Source: Welwitschia mirabilis (Eukaryota > Gnetophyta > Gnetopsida > Welwitschiales). Taken from it: a DNA stretch of 64,000 nt. This document shows positions 34,675 through 43,960 of this stretch, one piece after another. Each line of letters starts with the position of its first letter. Position 1 is the first letter of the stretch. Made by a program: the position numbers and the translations under genes. The stretch covers positions 47,578,508 to 47,642,507 of the forward strand of contig JBOZIK010000001.1 of assembly GCA_051453625.1 (NCBI GenBank). The letters are read 5' to 3'. The notes beneath the pieces were generated by a model, which worked only from the letters and a program-made list of their open reading frames with translations, was not told the origin of the DNA and searched no databases.

Positions 34675-35040
34675 GGGGTCGACCGGATCCTAAAGGGGTT
34701 GACCGCATTAGAAGCAGTCACAAGAAAAATGAACTAAACCTAGAGGAGTTAACTGGATTCTAAAGGAATCGATTGATCTGTGATCTTAAGAGCTAGTATT
34801 CCTAAACCACATGAAAAGGGATCGAATAGATTTTCATGGGGTCAATCAGATTTGAGTAACTAACAGGCAATAGTCCCAAACTAAGAGGAAAGGAGTTGAC
34901 TGGATTTTTATGAGGTCGACTAGACCTAAGAAACTAGCAGTCCATAGTTCCAGACCGAGAGGCAAGGGGTCAACTGGACCCAGGATGATGTCGACCGAGT
35001 TCTCATGGGGTCAACCAGATTTTTGTGGGTCGACCAAATA
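34675..35040 (+). repeat. Degenerate GGGGTCGACCAGA array in LTR
   Basis: About 12 units, irregularly spaced at 15-50 bases, of the form 'ggggtcgaccagattttcat'. The core GGTCGACC is palindromic. Intact cores sit near 34,678, 34,990 and 35,028. Others read GTCAAC, GTTGAC, GTTAAC or ATCGAT, mostly differing at the CpG. Parallel arrays are at 12,955-13,325, 15,015-15,300 and 42,240-42,605. Confidence 0.85.
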
Positions 35041-35614
35041 GTGTAGAAAATTAAAATTTACAAACATTATGTATCCATTACCTAGCCATTACCTAGCCAT
35101 TTTCTAGCTGTTTATAACCATTGAAGGTGCAATTCATTTGTAATAAACCCTAGTAACCCTCCATTATAAATAGCTATGCTATTGATGACCTAGAGATCTT
35201 TTTGCACTATTCTAATTTGGTAAATCTTTGTGGATCTGAAAGATCTGACTATATTATCATTGGTACATTATTGTATTACTACACATATGATTGAGGAGAT
35301 CTATCTTTAGCAAAAGAGTTTTACTCAAAATTAGATCTAAGAGCTTCATCATTATGATCTATTGGAGAAGAGCTTCATTCATTATACTACTATTAAATGT
35401 GTAATATCTGAGCAATCAAGGTATCATTACATCACATCCATTGCTTCTATAGGTTGAGACTTAGCCTACAAAAGTCCATTGTTGAGGTTGAGACTTAGCG
35501 TATAAAAGTTTGTTGTAAAGGTTACAAGTGAACCTGACAAAACTTGTGGAGTAATAGAGATCTGAGATCAAGCTTAGGAGAAGCTAACCATCAAGAGTAG
35601 AGTAGGGGAGTTCT

Positions 35615-35714
35615 NNNNNNNNNNNNNNNNNNNNNNNNNNNNNNNNNNNNNNNNNNNNNNNNNNNNNNNNNNNNNNNNNNNNNNNNNNNNNNNNNNNNNN
35701 NNNNNNNNNNNNNN
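35615..35714. other. Assembly gap (100 N) inside LTR, flanked by a 70-bp exact repeat
   Basis: The 70 bases before the gap (35,545-35,614) are repeated exactly after it (35,715-35,784). The sibling LTRs have this block once. Confidence 0.97.
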
Positions 35715-35979
35715 TGTGGAGTAATAGAGATCTGAGATCAAGCTTAGGAGAAGCTAACCATCAAGAGTAGAGTAGGGGAGTTCTTGAACCACTATGAATC
35801 CTATGTACATCAAATTAGTAGCTTGTGCTTTTTTGTCTCTTGATTCTTTACTTACAGTTTTCCATTTTTGTATGCACTTTCTTAATTCCTTTATTTTCAT
35901 ATACAAATTTGTTTTGAGCATAAGTTTTGAAAGAACCTATTCATGACCCCTCCCTACTATGGTTCTCGATCCTATCATT

Positions 35980-35996
35980 TGGTATCAGAGTAAGGT
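35980..35996 (+). promoter_or_regulatory. Primer-binding site, tRNA-iMet type
   Basis: 'tggtatcagagtaaggt' starts two bases after the LTR end. It matches TGGTATCAGAG at all 11 positions, and only the base after it departs from the usual C. It fixes the element's orientation as plus. Confidence 0.9.
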
Positions 35997-36043
35997 TAAG
36001 TCATTTTCATAGGTCTTAACTGATCTAGACTTAGAACCATTTA

Positions 36044-36700
36044 ATGGATACTCTCTTTGATGAATTTTTTAGCATGCCCTCCCTAAATACCTATGTCTTT
36101 ATCTATTTTCTTTGGATAGTATACAGCTTTATGTTTAAACAGATTGTAGAAAAAAAACACTCACAGGGATCAAGTAAAAAAGATAAAAAAAATGCTCTAG
36201 AATTCAATAGAGAAAGGAGACTCTCTTTTATGGCATTTGTGCCATCTTTACAGAATGTACCAAAATCCTTAGTCCAAGATGAAGATGATTTGAAAGACAC
36301 TTATCAAAAGTTATATCAAGAGTATAAAAATATAGCTAGAAGGATTAATGACCTAAATAAGGTTATAAAATCTCTCACCAAGGAAAAGAATGATTTGGAA
36401 TCAAGTTTTGAAAGAGTAAAATCTGAAAATGCTAATCTATCTTTGCAGGTAAAAGATTTATCATATTTTGTTAATAAGTTTTTAGATGGATCTACCAAAT
36501 TGGAACAAATGCATGGAGTTTAGAAACCAGTTGGAAACAAATTAGGTATTGGGTTATCTCACAGAAATCTCAAGCATAGCAAACTCAGGTAATTAATTAT
36601 GGTAATTTTCTTTCAAAGCTTACATGTCATTTCTATGAAAAAACAGGTCATTCAAAACTTATGTGTAATGCTAGAAAGTTAATATTACTTTTAAATTCTA
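36044..36700 (+). pseudogene. SIRE-like gag remnant: coiled coil and zinc knuckle
   Basis: The 159-codon frame starts at 36,044, 50 bases after the PBS. It is lysine-rich, then carries a heptad-like helix: 'DTYQKLYQEYKNIARRINDL', 'KSLTKEKNDLESSFERV', 'SENANLSLQVKDL'. This is the C-terminal part of SIRE/Maximus gag. The large N-terminal gag domain expected before it is absent, so there is an internal deletion of 1 kb or so. After a stop at 36,521, 'CHFYEKTGHSKLMC' near 36,629-36,670 is a zinc knuckle with the second Cys replaced by Tyr. Confidence 0.8.
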
Positions 36701-37347
36701 TTAGTTCTTTTCCATCTAAATTTATTCCTAAGAAGAATGTATTACCTAAGTCTAAAAAGACTATGTGGGTAAAAGCTAATGATCTTAAAAGTTTATTAAT
36801 TCAGATAGCTTTCAAAGTTTCAAATAGCACAAGCTGGTATCTTGATAGTGGATGTTCAAGGCATATGACAGGAGATAAATATAGATTCAAACATCTAAGC
36901 CACTTTGATAGAGGAGAAGTGACCTTCGGAGACAACAGAAAAGCAAAAATAGAAGGCATTAGAAGCGTTGGAGGAGGTAACCTTCCTAGAATTAATGTCG
37001 TTTTATATGTAAGTGGTATGAAGCACAATTTATTAAGCATTAGTCAAATTTGTAACAAAGGCCATAAAGTAGTTTTTGATAAATCGAAATGTGAAATTGT
37101 ACATGAAAAATTGAACGATGTGATTCTTAAATCTAGTAGAATAGATAATGTATATAACATAGATCAATCGATTTCTCCTTGCTATTTCTCGAATGTTCCT
37201 CAAGATGAGTTGTGGCATAAACGTTTAAGACATGTTAATTATGATAAATTGAAAATGATTATTCATAAAAATATCATTAGAGAAATTTCTAAGATAAATA
37301 TAGAAAAAAAAGGGTTATGTGATGTGTCAAAAGGGAAAACAAATTAG
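36661..37347 (+). pseudogene. SIRE-like aspartic protease and pre-integrase domain
   Basis: A 228-codon open frame, the longest uninterrupted true frame in this element. 'SWYLDSGCSRHMTGDK' near 36,832 carries the catalytic D-S-G intact. 'RGEVTFGDNRKAKIEGI' and 'KHNLLSISQICNKGHKVVF' are hallmarks of SIRE-type protease. 'LWHKRLRHVNYDKLK' near 37,210 opens the pre-integrase zinc region, and the second half of that region (C-x-x-C) is disrupted. Protease would cut the Gag-Pol precursor. The frame ends at a stop before integrase. Confidence 0.85.
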
Positions 37348-38079
37348 AACCTCTCGTAAGAGTAAAACTCATATTTCCACTTCAATTCCATTAGAACTTA
37401 TTCATACGAATTTAGTTGGACCTGCTAAAACTCATAGTCTAAGTGACCAATGTTATTTCTCTAGATATACTTAGATTGCCTTTTTGTCCAACAAATCTTA
37501 AGCTCACAAGCATTGGGTTGAAATTTGCAACAAGCTCCAAAATGAAAAGGGTTACACCATAAAGAAAATAAGAAGTGATCATGGTGGGGAATTTGAAAAC
37601 CATTTTTTTGAAAAGTATTACCTTGAAAATGGTATAGATCACCAATTTTCAGCTTCAAAGACACCACAATAGAATGGTAACCTAAAAAAGAAAGAATAAA
37701 GTTCTTCAAGAAATGGATCGAACTATGCTAAATGATAAAGAAGTACCTAAATCTTTTTGGGCTAAAGCTATTAGCACAGCATATTATATTATTAATATAG
37801 TTTATCTTAAACTAGAAATTGATAAAACACCTTATGAGCTATGGAAGTGAAGACAACCAAATGTGTTATATTTTAAGGTATTTGGAAGTAAATGTTATGT
37901 CCTAAAAGATAGGGAACATTTGAGCAAATTTGAATCAAAAGATGATGAAGCCATATTTTTAGGATACTCAATAAGAAGCAGAGCCTACCCTGTATTCAAC
38001 AAAAGAAGCCTAACTATATATGAGTTAATAAATGTACAAATTGATGAGATTAACCCAAAATAAGCAACTCAAATGAAGA
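37348..38079 (+). pseudogene. SIRE-like integrase, copy A
   Basis: Readable blocks: 'LELIHTNLVGPAKT' near 37,390, 'YTIKKIRSDHGGEFENHFFE' near 37,555 (second catalytic D and G-G-E-F), 'GIDHQFSASKTPQ' then stop-N-G, 'EMDRTMLNDKEVPKSFWAKA' near 37,713, 'YFKVFGSKCYVLKDREHLSK' near 37,869 and 'FLGYSIRSRAYPVFN'. The first D block is damaged. It ends in the gap at 38,080. Confidence 0.85.
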
Positions 38080-38179
38080 NNNNNNNNNNNNNNNNNNNNN
38101 NNNNNNNNNNNNNNNNNNNNNNNNNNNNNNNNNNNNNNNNNNNNNNNNNNNNNNNNNNNNNNNNNNNNNNNNNNNNNNN
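38080..38179. other. Assembly gap (100 N), right flank repeats integrase
   Basis: Sequence after the gap restarts at the element position equivalent to 37,711. Confidence 0.99.
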
Positions 38180-38600
38180 GAAATGGCTTGAACTATGCTA
38201 AATGATAAAGAAGTACCTAAATCTTTTTGGGCTGAAGTAGTTAGCATAGCATGCTATATTATAAATAGATTTTATCTTAAATAAGGTACTGATAAATCAC
38301 CTTATGAGTTATGAAATGGAAGAAAATCAAATGTATCATACTTTAAGGTGTTTGAAAGTAAATGTTATGCCCTAAAAGATAGAGAACATTTGAGCAAATT
38401 TGAATCAAAAGCTGATAAAGATATCGTTTTAGGATACTCAACAAGAAGTAGAGCCTACTATGTTTTCAATAAAAGAAGCTTAACTGTAGAAGAGCCAATA
38501 AATGTGAAATTGATGAGACTAACCCAAAAGTAAAAAACATAGATGAAGAATAAATCATAACCCCAAGTATTCCCACATCAAATAAAAGTATTACTGAAAC
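38180..38600 (+). pseudogene. SIRE-like integrase C-terminus, copy B
   Basis: Aligns with 37,711-38,070 at roughly 85 per cent identity by eye: 'LNDKEVPKSFWAEVVSIACY', 'FKVFESKCYALKDREHLSKF', 'LGYSTRSRAYYVFNKRSL'. Both copies have private stops. It continues without a break into RT at 38.7 kb, so copy B and RT copy A belong to one contig. Confidence 0.85.
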
Positions 38601-38639
38601 AAATGAAGCTTAAGTAAAAGAAAGAATACTGGAAAAAAC

Positions 38640-39745
38640 CTAAAATTTTAAAATATCATCTGTTAGAATCTGTTATTGAAGAAGTTAAATCAAAAGTAAA
38701 AGCAAGAGATTCAATGAAAAATTTGTGTACCCATGTCTACTATGTTTAAAAAATCATGAAGAGTGGATGTTAGAAATGTAGGATGAGCTACAATAGTTTA
38801 AGAGAAAGAATGTTTGGAAAGTAGTAGAGAGACCAGAAGATAAGAATGTTATTGTACAAAATGGATCTTTAAAAATAAATGTGATGAAGAAAATAATGTT
38901 ATTAAAAATAAAGTAAGACTTGTAGCTTAAGGTTTCAACCAAATTGAAGGAATTAATGTAGGAGATACCTTCGGTTCTATTACAAGATTAGATAGCATTA
39001 GAATGTTTTTATCTTTTATAGTTTTTAGGAACTTCAAAGTTTATCAAGTGGATGTAAAAAGTGCATTTCTAAATGGATCATTAAATGAAGAAGTTTATTT
39101 TGAACAACCTTAAGGTTTTATTGTTCCATATAGATTTGATCATGTGCACAAACTTAAGAAAGCTTTATATGGATTAAAACAAGCACTAAGAGCATGGTAT
39201 GAAAAGTTAGCTACCTTTTTAAACAAAAATGGATATGATAATGGAACGGTAGATAAAAATTTATTTATGAAGAAGTTGAAAGATGATTTTATTATTATAC
39301 AAATTTATGTAGATGATATTATTTTTAATGCCTCAAATTAAAATTTGTCAAAATAATTTGCAAACATTATGACAAATCAATTTGAAATGAGTATGCTTAG
39401 TAAAGTTAAAGTGTTTTTTGGATTTTAGATAAAGAAAATTAATAATGAAATATTTATCTCTAAATCTAAATATGCAAGAGATTTAATCAAATGTTTTGAT
39501 TTATAAAACACAAAAATAGTTGATTCTCTAATGTCTACTTCATGCAAAGTAAGCCTGGATAGAAATGATAAATCAGTAAATAAAAAACTTTATAGAAGCA
39601 TGATTGGTAGTTTATTATACTTAACCACAAGTAGACCAGATATCATGTTTAGTGTTAGAGTTTGTACAAGATATTAATCTAATCCAAAAAAATCACATTT
39701 TCAAGTAGTAAAAAGGATAATCAGGTATATAAAAGACACATGTAA
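38640..39745 (+). pseudogene. SIRE-like reverse transcriptase, copy A
   Basis: Blocks: 'RLVA*GFNQIEGINVGDTF'-like near 38,917, 'FKVYQVDVKSAFLNGSLNEE' near 39,033 (first catalytic D), '[20 protein letters not shown]' near 39,147 and 'IIIQIYVDDIIFNASN' near 39,292 with Y-V-D-D intact. Then 'FEMSMLSKVK' and 'LYRSMIGSLLYLTTSRPDIM' near 39,590. A run of stops follows. The RNase H part is cut by the gap. Confidence 0.85.
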
Positions 39746-39845
39746 NNNNNNNNNNNNNNNNNNNNNNNNNNNNNNNNNNNNNNNNNNNNNNNNNNNNNNN
39801 NNNNNNNNNNNNNNNNNNNNNNNNNNNNNNNNNNNNNNNNNNNNN
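39746..39845. other. Assembly gap (100 N), right flank repeats RT
   Basis: Sequence after the gap restarts at the position equivalent to 38,918. Confidence 0.99.
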
Positions 39846-41165
39846 AAGACTTGTAGCTCAAGGGTTCAACCAAATTGAAGGAATTAATGTAGGAGATACT
39901 TTTACTCCTGTTACAAGATTAGATAGCATTAGAATGTTTTTATCTTTTGTAGCCCTTAAAAACTTCAAGGCTTATCAAATGGATGTAAAAAGTGCTTTTT
40001 TGAATGGATAATTAAATGAAGAATTCTATGTTGAACAACCTCAAGGTTTTATTGATCCATATATATCTGATCATGTGTATAGACTCAAGAAAGCTTTATA
40101 TGGATTAAAACAAGCACAAAGAGCATGGTATGAAAAGTTAGCTATCTTTTTAAACAAGAATGGATATGATCATGGAACGGTAGATAAAACTTTATTTGTG
40201 AAAAAGTTAAAGATGATTTTATTATTATAAAAATTTATGTGGATGATATTATTTTTGGTGCCTCAAATGAAAAATTATCAAAATAATTTTCAATTATTAT
40301 GATAAATCAATTTGAAATGAGTATGTTTGGTGAAATTAAAATTTTTTCTAGAATTCAACTAAAGTAAACTAATGATGGGATATTTACTTCTTAATCCAAA
40401 TACGCAAGAGATTTGATCAAACATTTGAATTAGAAAATGTAAAAACAGTTGATACTTCTATGTCTAGATTATGTAAAGTAAGCCTGGATGAAAATGATAA
40501 ATTAGTAGATCAAAAACTTTACAAAAGCATGATTGGTAGTTTATTATACTTAACCGCAAGTAAACTAGATATCATGTTTAGTATTGGAGTTTATGCAAGA
40601 TATTAATCTAATCCAAAAGAATTACACTTTCAAGCAGTAAAAAGGATAATCAGATACATAAAAGGAACATGTGATTATGATTTATGGTATCCAAATAAAA
40701 CATCTTTTGATCTAGCAGGTTTTAGTAATGCTGATTGGCCAGGTTGCAAAGATGATAGAAAAAGCACAAGTGGAAATTGGTTTCTTCTAGGTTCATGTCT
40801 AGTTGGTTGGACAAGTAAGAAATAAAATTATATTTCTTTTTCCACTACAAAACTAAATATATTGCTGTAGGATGTTGTTTCAGTAACCTCTTATGGATGA
40901 AAGAAATGTTAAGATATTTTAAAATGTCTTTTAAATAAGTTCCTTTTTTTGTGATAATACTAGTGCTATTAATATTTCTAAAAATCCAATTTAGCATTCA
41001 AGAACAAAGCATATTGAACTTAGACGTCATTTTCTTTATGATCAAGTTGAAAAAGGTCATATATCTATGAATTTTATTTCTATAGATTAACATTTAGTAG
41101 ATATCTTTAAAAAACCCCTAAATTTTGATACTTTTATTCATATTAGACACAAACTTGGGGTTCTT
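39846..41165 (+). pseudogene. SIRE-like reverse transcriptase and RNase H, copy B
   Basis: RT: 'RLVAQGFNQIEGINVGDTFT' at 39,848, 'YQMDVKSAFLNG' near 39,976, '[20 protein letters not shown]' near 40,074, and 'KIYVDDIIFGASNEKLS' near 40,230 with the catalytic site intact. RNase H: 'LAGFSNADWPGCKDDRKSTS' near 40,715, then 'SRTKHIELRRHFLYDQVEKG' near 41,000 and 'LVDIFKKPLNFDTF', where the usual F-T-K-P is F-K-K-P. These motifs are characteristic of the SIRE/Maximus branch. Copy A to copy B identity is near 90 per cent. Frameshifts at 40,210 and elsewhere kill the frame. Confidence 0.88.
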
Positions 41166-42084
41166 TCTTTGTCCTATTATTAATTATAGAGCAGTCGACC
41201 AAACATCATATTCAGTCCACCGGTATAAGTCGATCAACCGGTTTTATACTCAGTCGCCCAGTTCCTTAAAAAGTTCTGTAGTAGTAGCAGCAGCAGCAGT
41301 AGAACAAAAGTCAACTATCGAATGTATCATCTGATTTATTCTTTTATTGTTTACTGTAGATTTTTATTCTTGGATATTTTAATAAGTCATTTTGTCTTAT
41401 CTTTGGGTGAACATTTTGCATTTGAAAATCATCATCTTGTTTTACATACTGTATTTGATTCAAAATGCAATTTAGTTATTTTCATTTACATAATTCTTGA
41501 ATTCAATTAGTATATCTCAGTTAATATATAAATTTATATGTGCTTATTTTAGAAAGAATTAAAATTATTATTTAAAATAAACCAAAATATGTATGTCTTT
41601 GCAATTTATAAGTATTTCTGATCACATATTACATTATTTGGTATTATTGTGTTCTCTCATTTGTGCATATTCAAAACTTGTTACATTTAAAAGAATTAAA
41701 AAGTTATCTATTTAAAATTCCTAAATGTGTATCAAATTTTTGGCTTATCCTTATTTATCATTTGGTATTAAGATAGGGGAAGAAAATATGCTTAATATTT
41801 CTAGCCATATATCTAAATTTTTATTTATTTGCGATTGATGTCAAAGGGAAAGAGAAGATTATAGTTTTCTTTCAAAAGTTTATCAAAGTATTTATGTTTA
41901 AGTCTTTAGTCAAAGAGGGACAAATGATAGTATTGTACTCTTTGTTTAAATGTGTTTTTACCTTGATGTAAGAGGGAGTTTTGATTTTTTTTATGTGTGC
42001 TTAAAAGTATTTGATGAATGAGCTTAAATTATTTAAATTTTTAAAATCACTCAATTGTTTTCCATCAAGGTCAAAGGGAGAGAT
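41166..42084 (+). mobile_element. SIRE-like 3' internal region and polypurine tract
   Basis: Non-coding. It begins with GTCGACC-like motifs at about 41,192-41,260 and a 'gtagtagcagcagcagcagt' run, then AT-rich sequence, and several 'aaaggga' blocks. The last, 'aaagggagaga' at 42,073-42,083, abuts the 3' LTR and is the probable plus-strand primer. No envelope-like frame of the kind seen in some SIRE elements is present. Confidence 0.8.
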
Positions 42085-43162
42085 TATTAGATTATATTTG
42101 CTAATTGATGTCAAACTAATCTCTCTTGTGTAGTTTAAAAATATTACATATTGTATGCAGATGAGATTGAGTTTTGCAAGTAAAATAATTGGACCAAAAT
42201 GCACCAGAAAAATTGCTGAGTTATGTTAACCTCTAGTGGGGGTTGATCGAATTCTAAAGGGATTGACTACATCTAAAGCAGTCACAAGAAAAATGAACTA
42301 AACCCAGAGGGATCGACCAAATTTTAAAGGGTTTGATCGACTTGTAATCTTAAGAGCTAGTATCCTTGAACTGAATGAAAAGGGGTCAACCAGATTTTCA
42401 TGGGATTGACCAGATTTGAGGAGCTGATAAGTAATAGTCTTAGACTGAGAGGAAAGGGGTCAACTAGATTTTCATGGGATCGAACGGACCTGAGAAACTG
42501 ACAGTCCATAGTTCTAGACTGAGAGGCAAGGGGTCAACCGGACCCAAGATGGGGTCAATTGAGTTCCCATGGGGTCGATCAGATTTTTATGGGGTCAACC
42601 AGATAGTGCAAAAAATGTTTTGTATCTATTACCTAGTTGTTATCTAGCCGTTTAACCTTCTATTATAAATATCTATGCCATTGATGACCTAGAGATCTTT
42701 TTTTACTATTCTAATTTGGTAGAAACTTTGTGATCTAAAAGATCTGACTGTATTATCATTGGTACACCAATGTATTACTACACATCTGGTTGAGGAGATC
42801 TATCTTTGGCAAAAAAGTTTTAATCAGAATTAGATTTAGGAGCTTCATCATTGTGATCTATTAGAGAAGAGCTCCATTCATTGTACTGCTATCAAATGTG
42901 TGATATCTTACTAATCAAGGCATCATCACATTACATCCATTACTTCTAGATGTTGAGACTTAGCCTAAAAAAGTTTATTATTAAGGTTGAAACTTAGCCT
43001 ATAAAAGTCTGCCTGTAAAGATTATAGATGAACCTGACAAAACCTGTGGAGTACCAGAGATCTAAAATCAAGCTTAGGAGAAGCTGATCATTGAGAGTGG
43101 AGTTGGAGAGTTCTCAAACCACTATAAATCCCATGTGCATCAAATTGGTAGTTTGTGCTTTT

Positions 43163-43267
43163 NNNNNNNNNNNNNNNNNNNNNNNNNNNNNNNNNNNNNN
43201 NNNNNNNNNNNNNNNNNNNNNNNNNNNNNNNNNNNNNNNNNNNNNNNNNNNNNNNNNNNNNNNNNNN
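43163..43267. other. Assembly gap (105 N)
   Basis: The only small gap that is not exactly 100. It ends against a poly-C run, which probably stopped sequencing. Confidence 0.98.
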
Positions 43268-43271
43268 CCCT

Positions 43272-43296
43272 CCCCCCCCCCCCCCCCCCCCCCCCC
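43272..43296 (+). repeat. Poly-C run (25 C)
   Basis: Expanded version of the C-rich block that sits near the end of this LTR family (for example at 16,070-16,084). Confidence 0.95.
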
Positions 43297-43329
43297 AGGG
43301 TTCCCGCTCCTATCAATTAAGAGTTTTTG

Positions 43330-43960
43330 GCTATTTGAGGCATACCTTATATTTTTTAAAGTGAATCTCTTTCCATACTCTTATTAAACAATAATGTCAC
43401 AAATTTCCATAATTTTAATAGTATAATAATATCCTAGATACATAACTCCTTTGTATTCTTATATGTAGAAAGCCGGATCTTAGTTAGATAAATATGATAA
43501 AATGCACTTAAATTCAAAATTTAAATACCTTTAAAAGTAGAGGATGTTACAAACTCAATATACAAAGTAACTACTTCTTCATAATTTGATGCTACCCTAG
43601 CTTTATCACTGTCTTTGTCTTCTTCTTATTCTTCTTTTTATTTTTCTTTTTTTTTGAATTCTTCAATTTTCAACATTTGATTCATATATGACTAGGTTTC
43701 TTATAATACTAGCAAGTAACCCTTCTTCTCTATTCCTCTATTTTGTAAATATTCTTTACTAGGATTACAAGATTGATTCTTGTCTTGTATTCTTTATGTT
43801 TCTTTCAAAAATAAGCCTTGATCTATTGTTGCAGATATGTGTTATGATTCCTTCTTAGTTTTCTCATTCAATAATGATGTAATACCATTCAACATCTAAT
43901 GGAACTATGGTAGTAGAGTATTTCCTATAAAAATGCTATTAAGAAACTTGCAATTATATC
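43330..43960 (-). pseudogene. Minus-strand copia gag relic with zinc knuckle
   Basis: Minus strand near 43,900-43,800 reads 'SLLNEKTKKES' and 'ISATIDQGLFLKET'. Near 43,715-43,650 it reads 'YYKKPSHI', stop, 'IKC', stop, 'KLKN', a decayed C-x-Y-C-K-K-P-G-H-I-K-K-x-C-W-K-L-K-N knuckle. The spacing from gag helix to knuckle is right for copia. Confidence 0.5.

Larger units (their letters stand above)
34521..35977 (+). mobile_element. SIRE-like copia 5' LTR
   Basis: It starts TGTTAGATTATATTTACC and ends 'gatcctatca', giving TG...CA ends. The real length is shorter than the interval, because 100 N and a 70-base duplicated flank lie inside. It contains a 12-unit GTCGACC-like array (34,675-35,040), 'taataaaccctagtaaccc' and a 'ttataaatag' TATA-like box near 35,164. 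The PBS follows directly. LTR sequence is shared with 12,808, 14,865 and 42,085. Confidence 0.9.
42085..43315 (+). mobile_element. SIRE-like copia 3' LTR
   Basis: Starts TATTAGATTATATTTGC (TG has become TA) and ends 'gctcctatca'. It carries the GTCGACC-like array at 42,240-42,605. A 105-N gap at 43,163-43,267 lies inside, followed by a 25-C run where sibling LTRs have 'cacccccccctcccc'. A block of about 60 bases is missing near 42,615-42,655 compared with the 5' LTR. The flanking 'attaa' cannot be tested as a target duplication, because the other side is in a gap. Confidence 0.85.

Noticed and set aside
33801-34721. Three 220-270-codon frames around 34 kb
   Set aside because: They span the 578-N gap. 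The real flanks are copia relic and LTR.
43091-43387. Proline-rich frame 'PSPPPPPPPP'
   Set aside because: It is a translation of the poly-C run and the gap in the LTR, not a protein.
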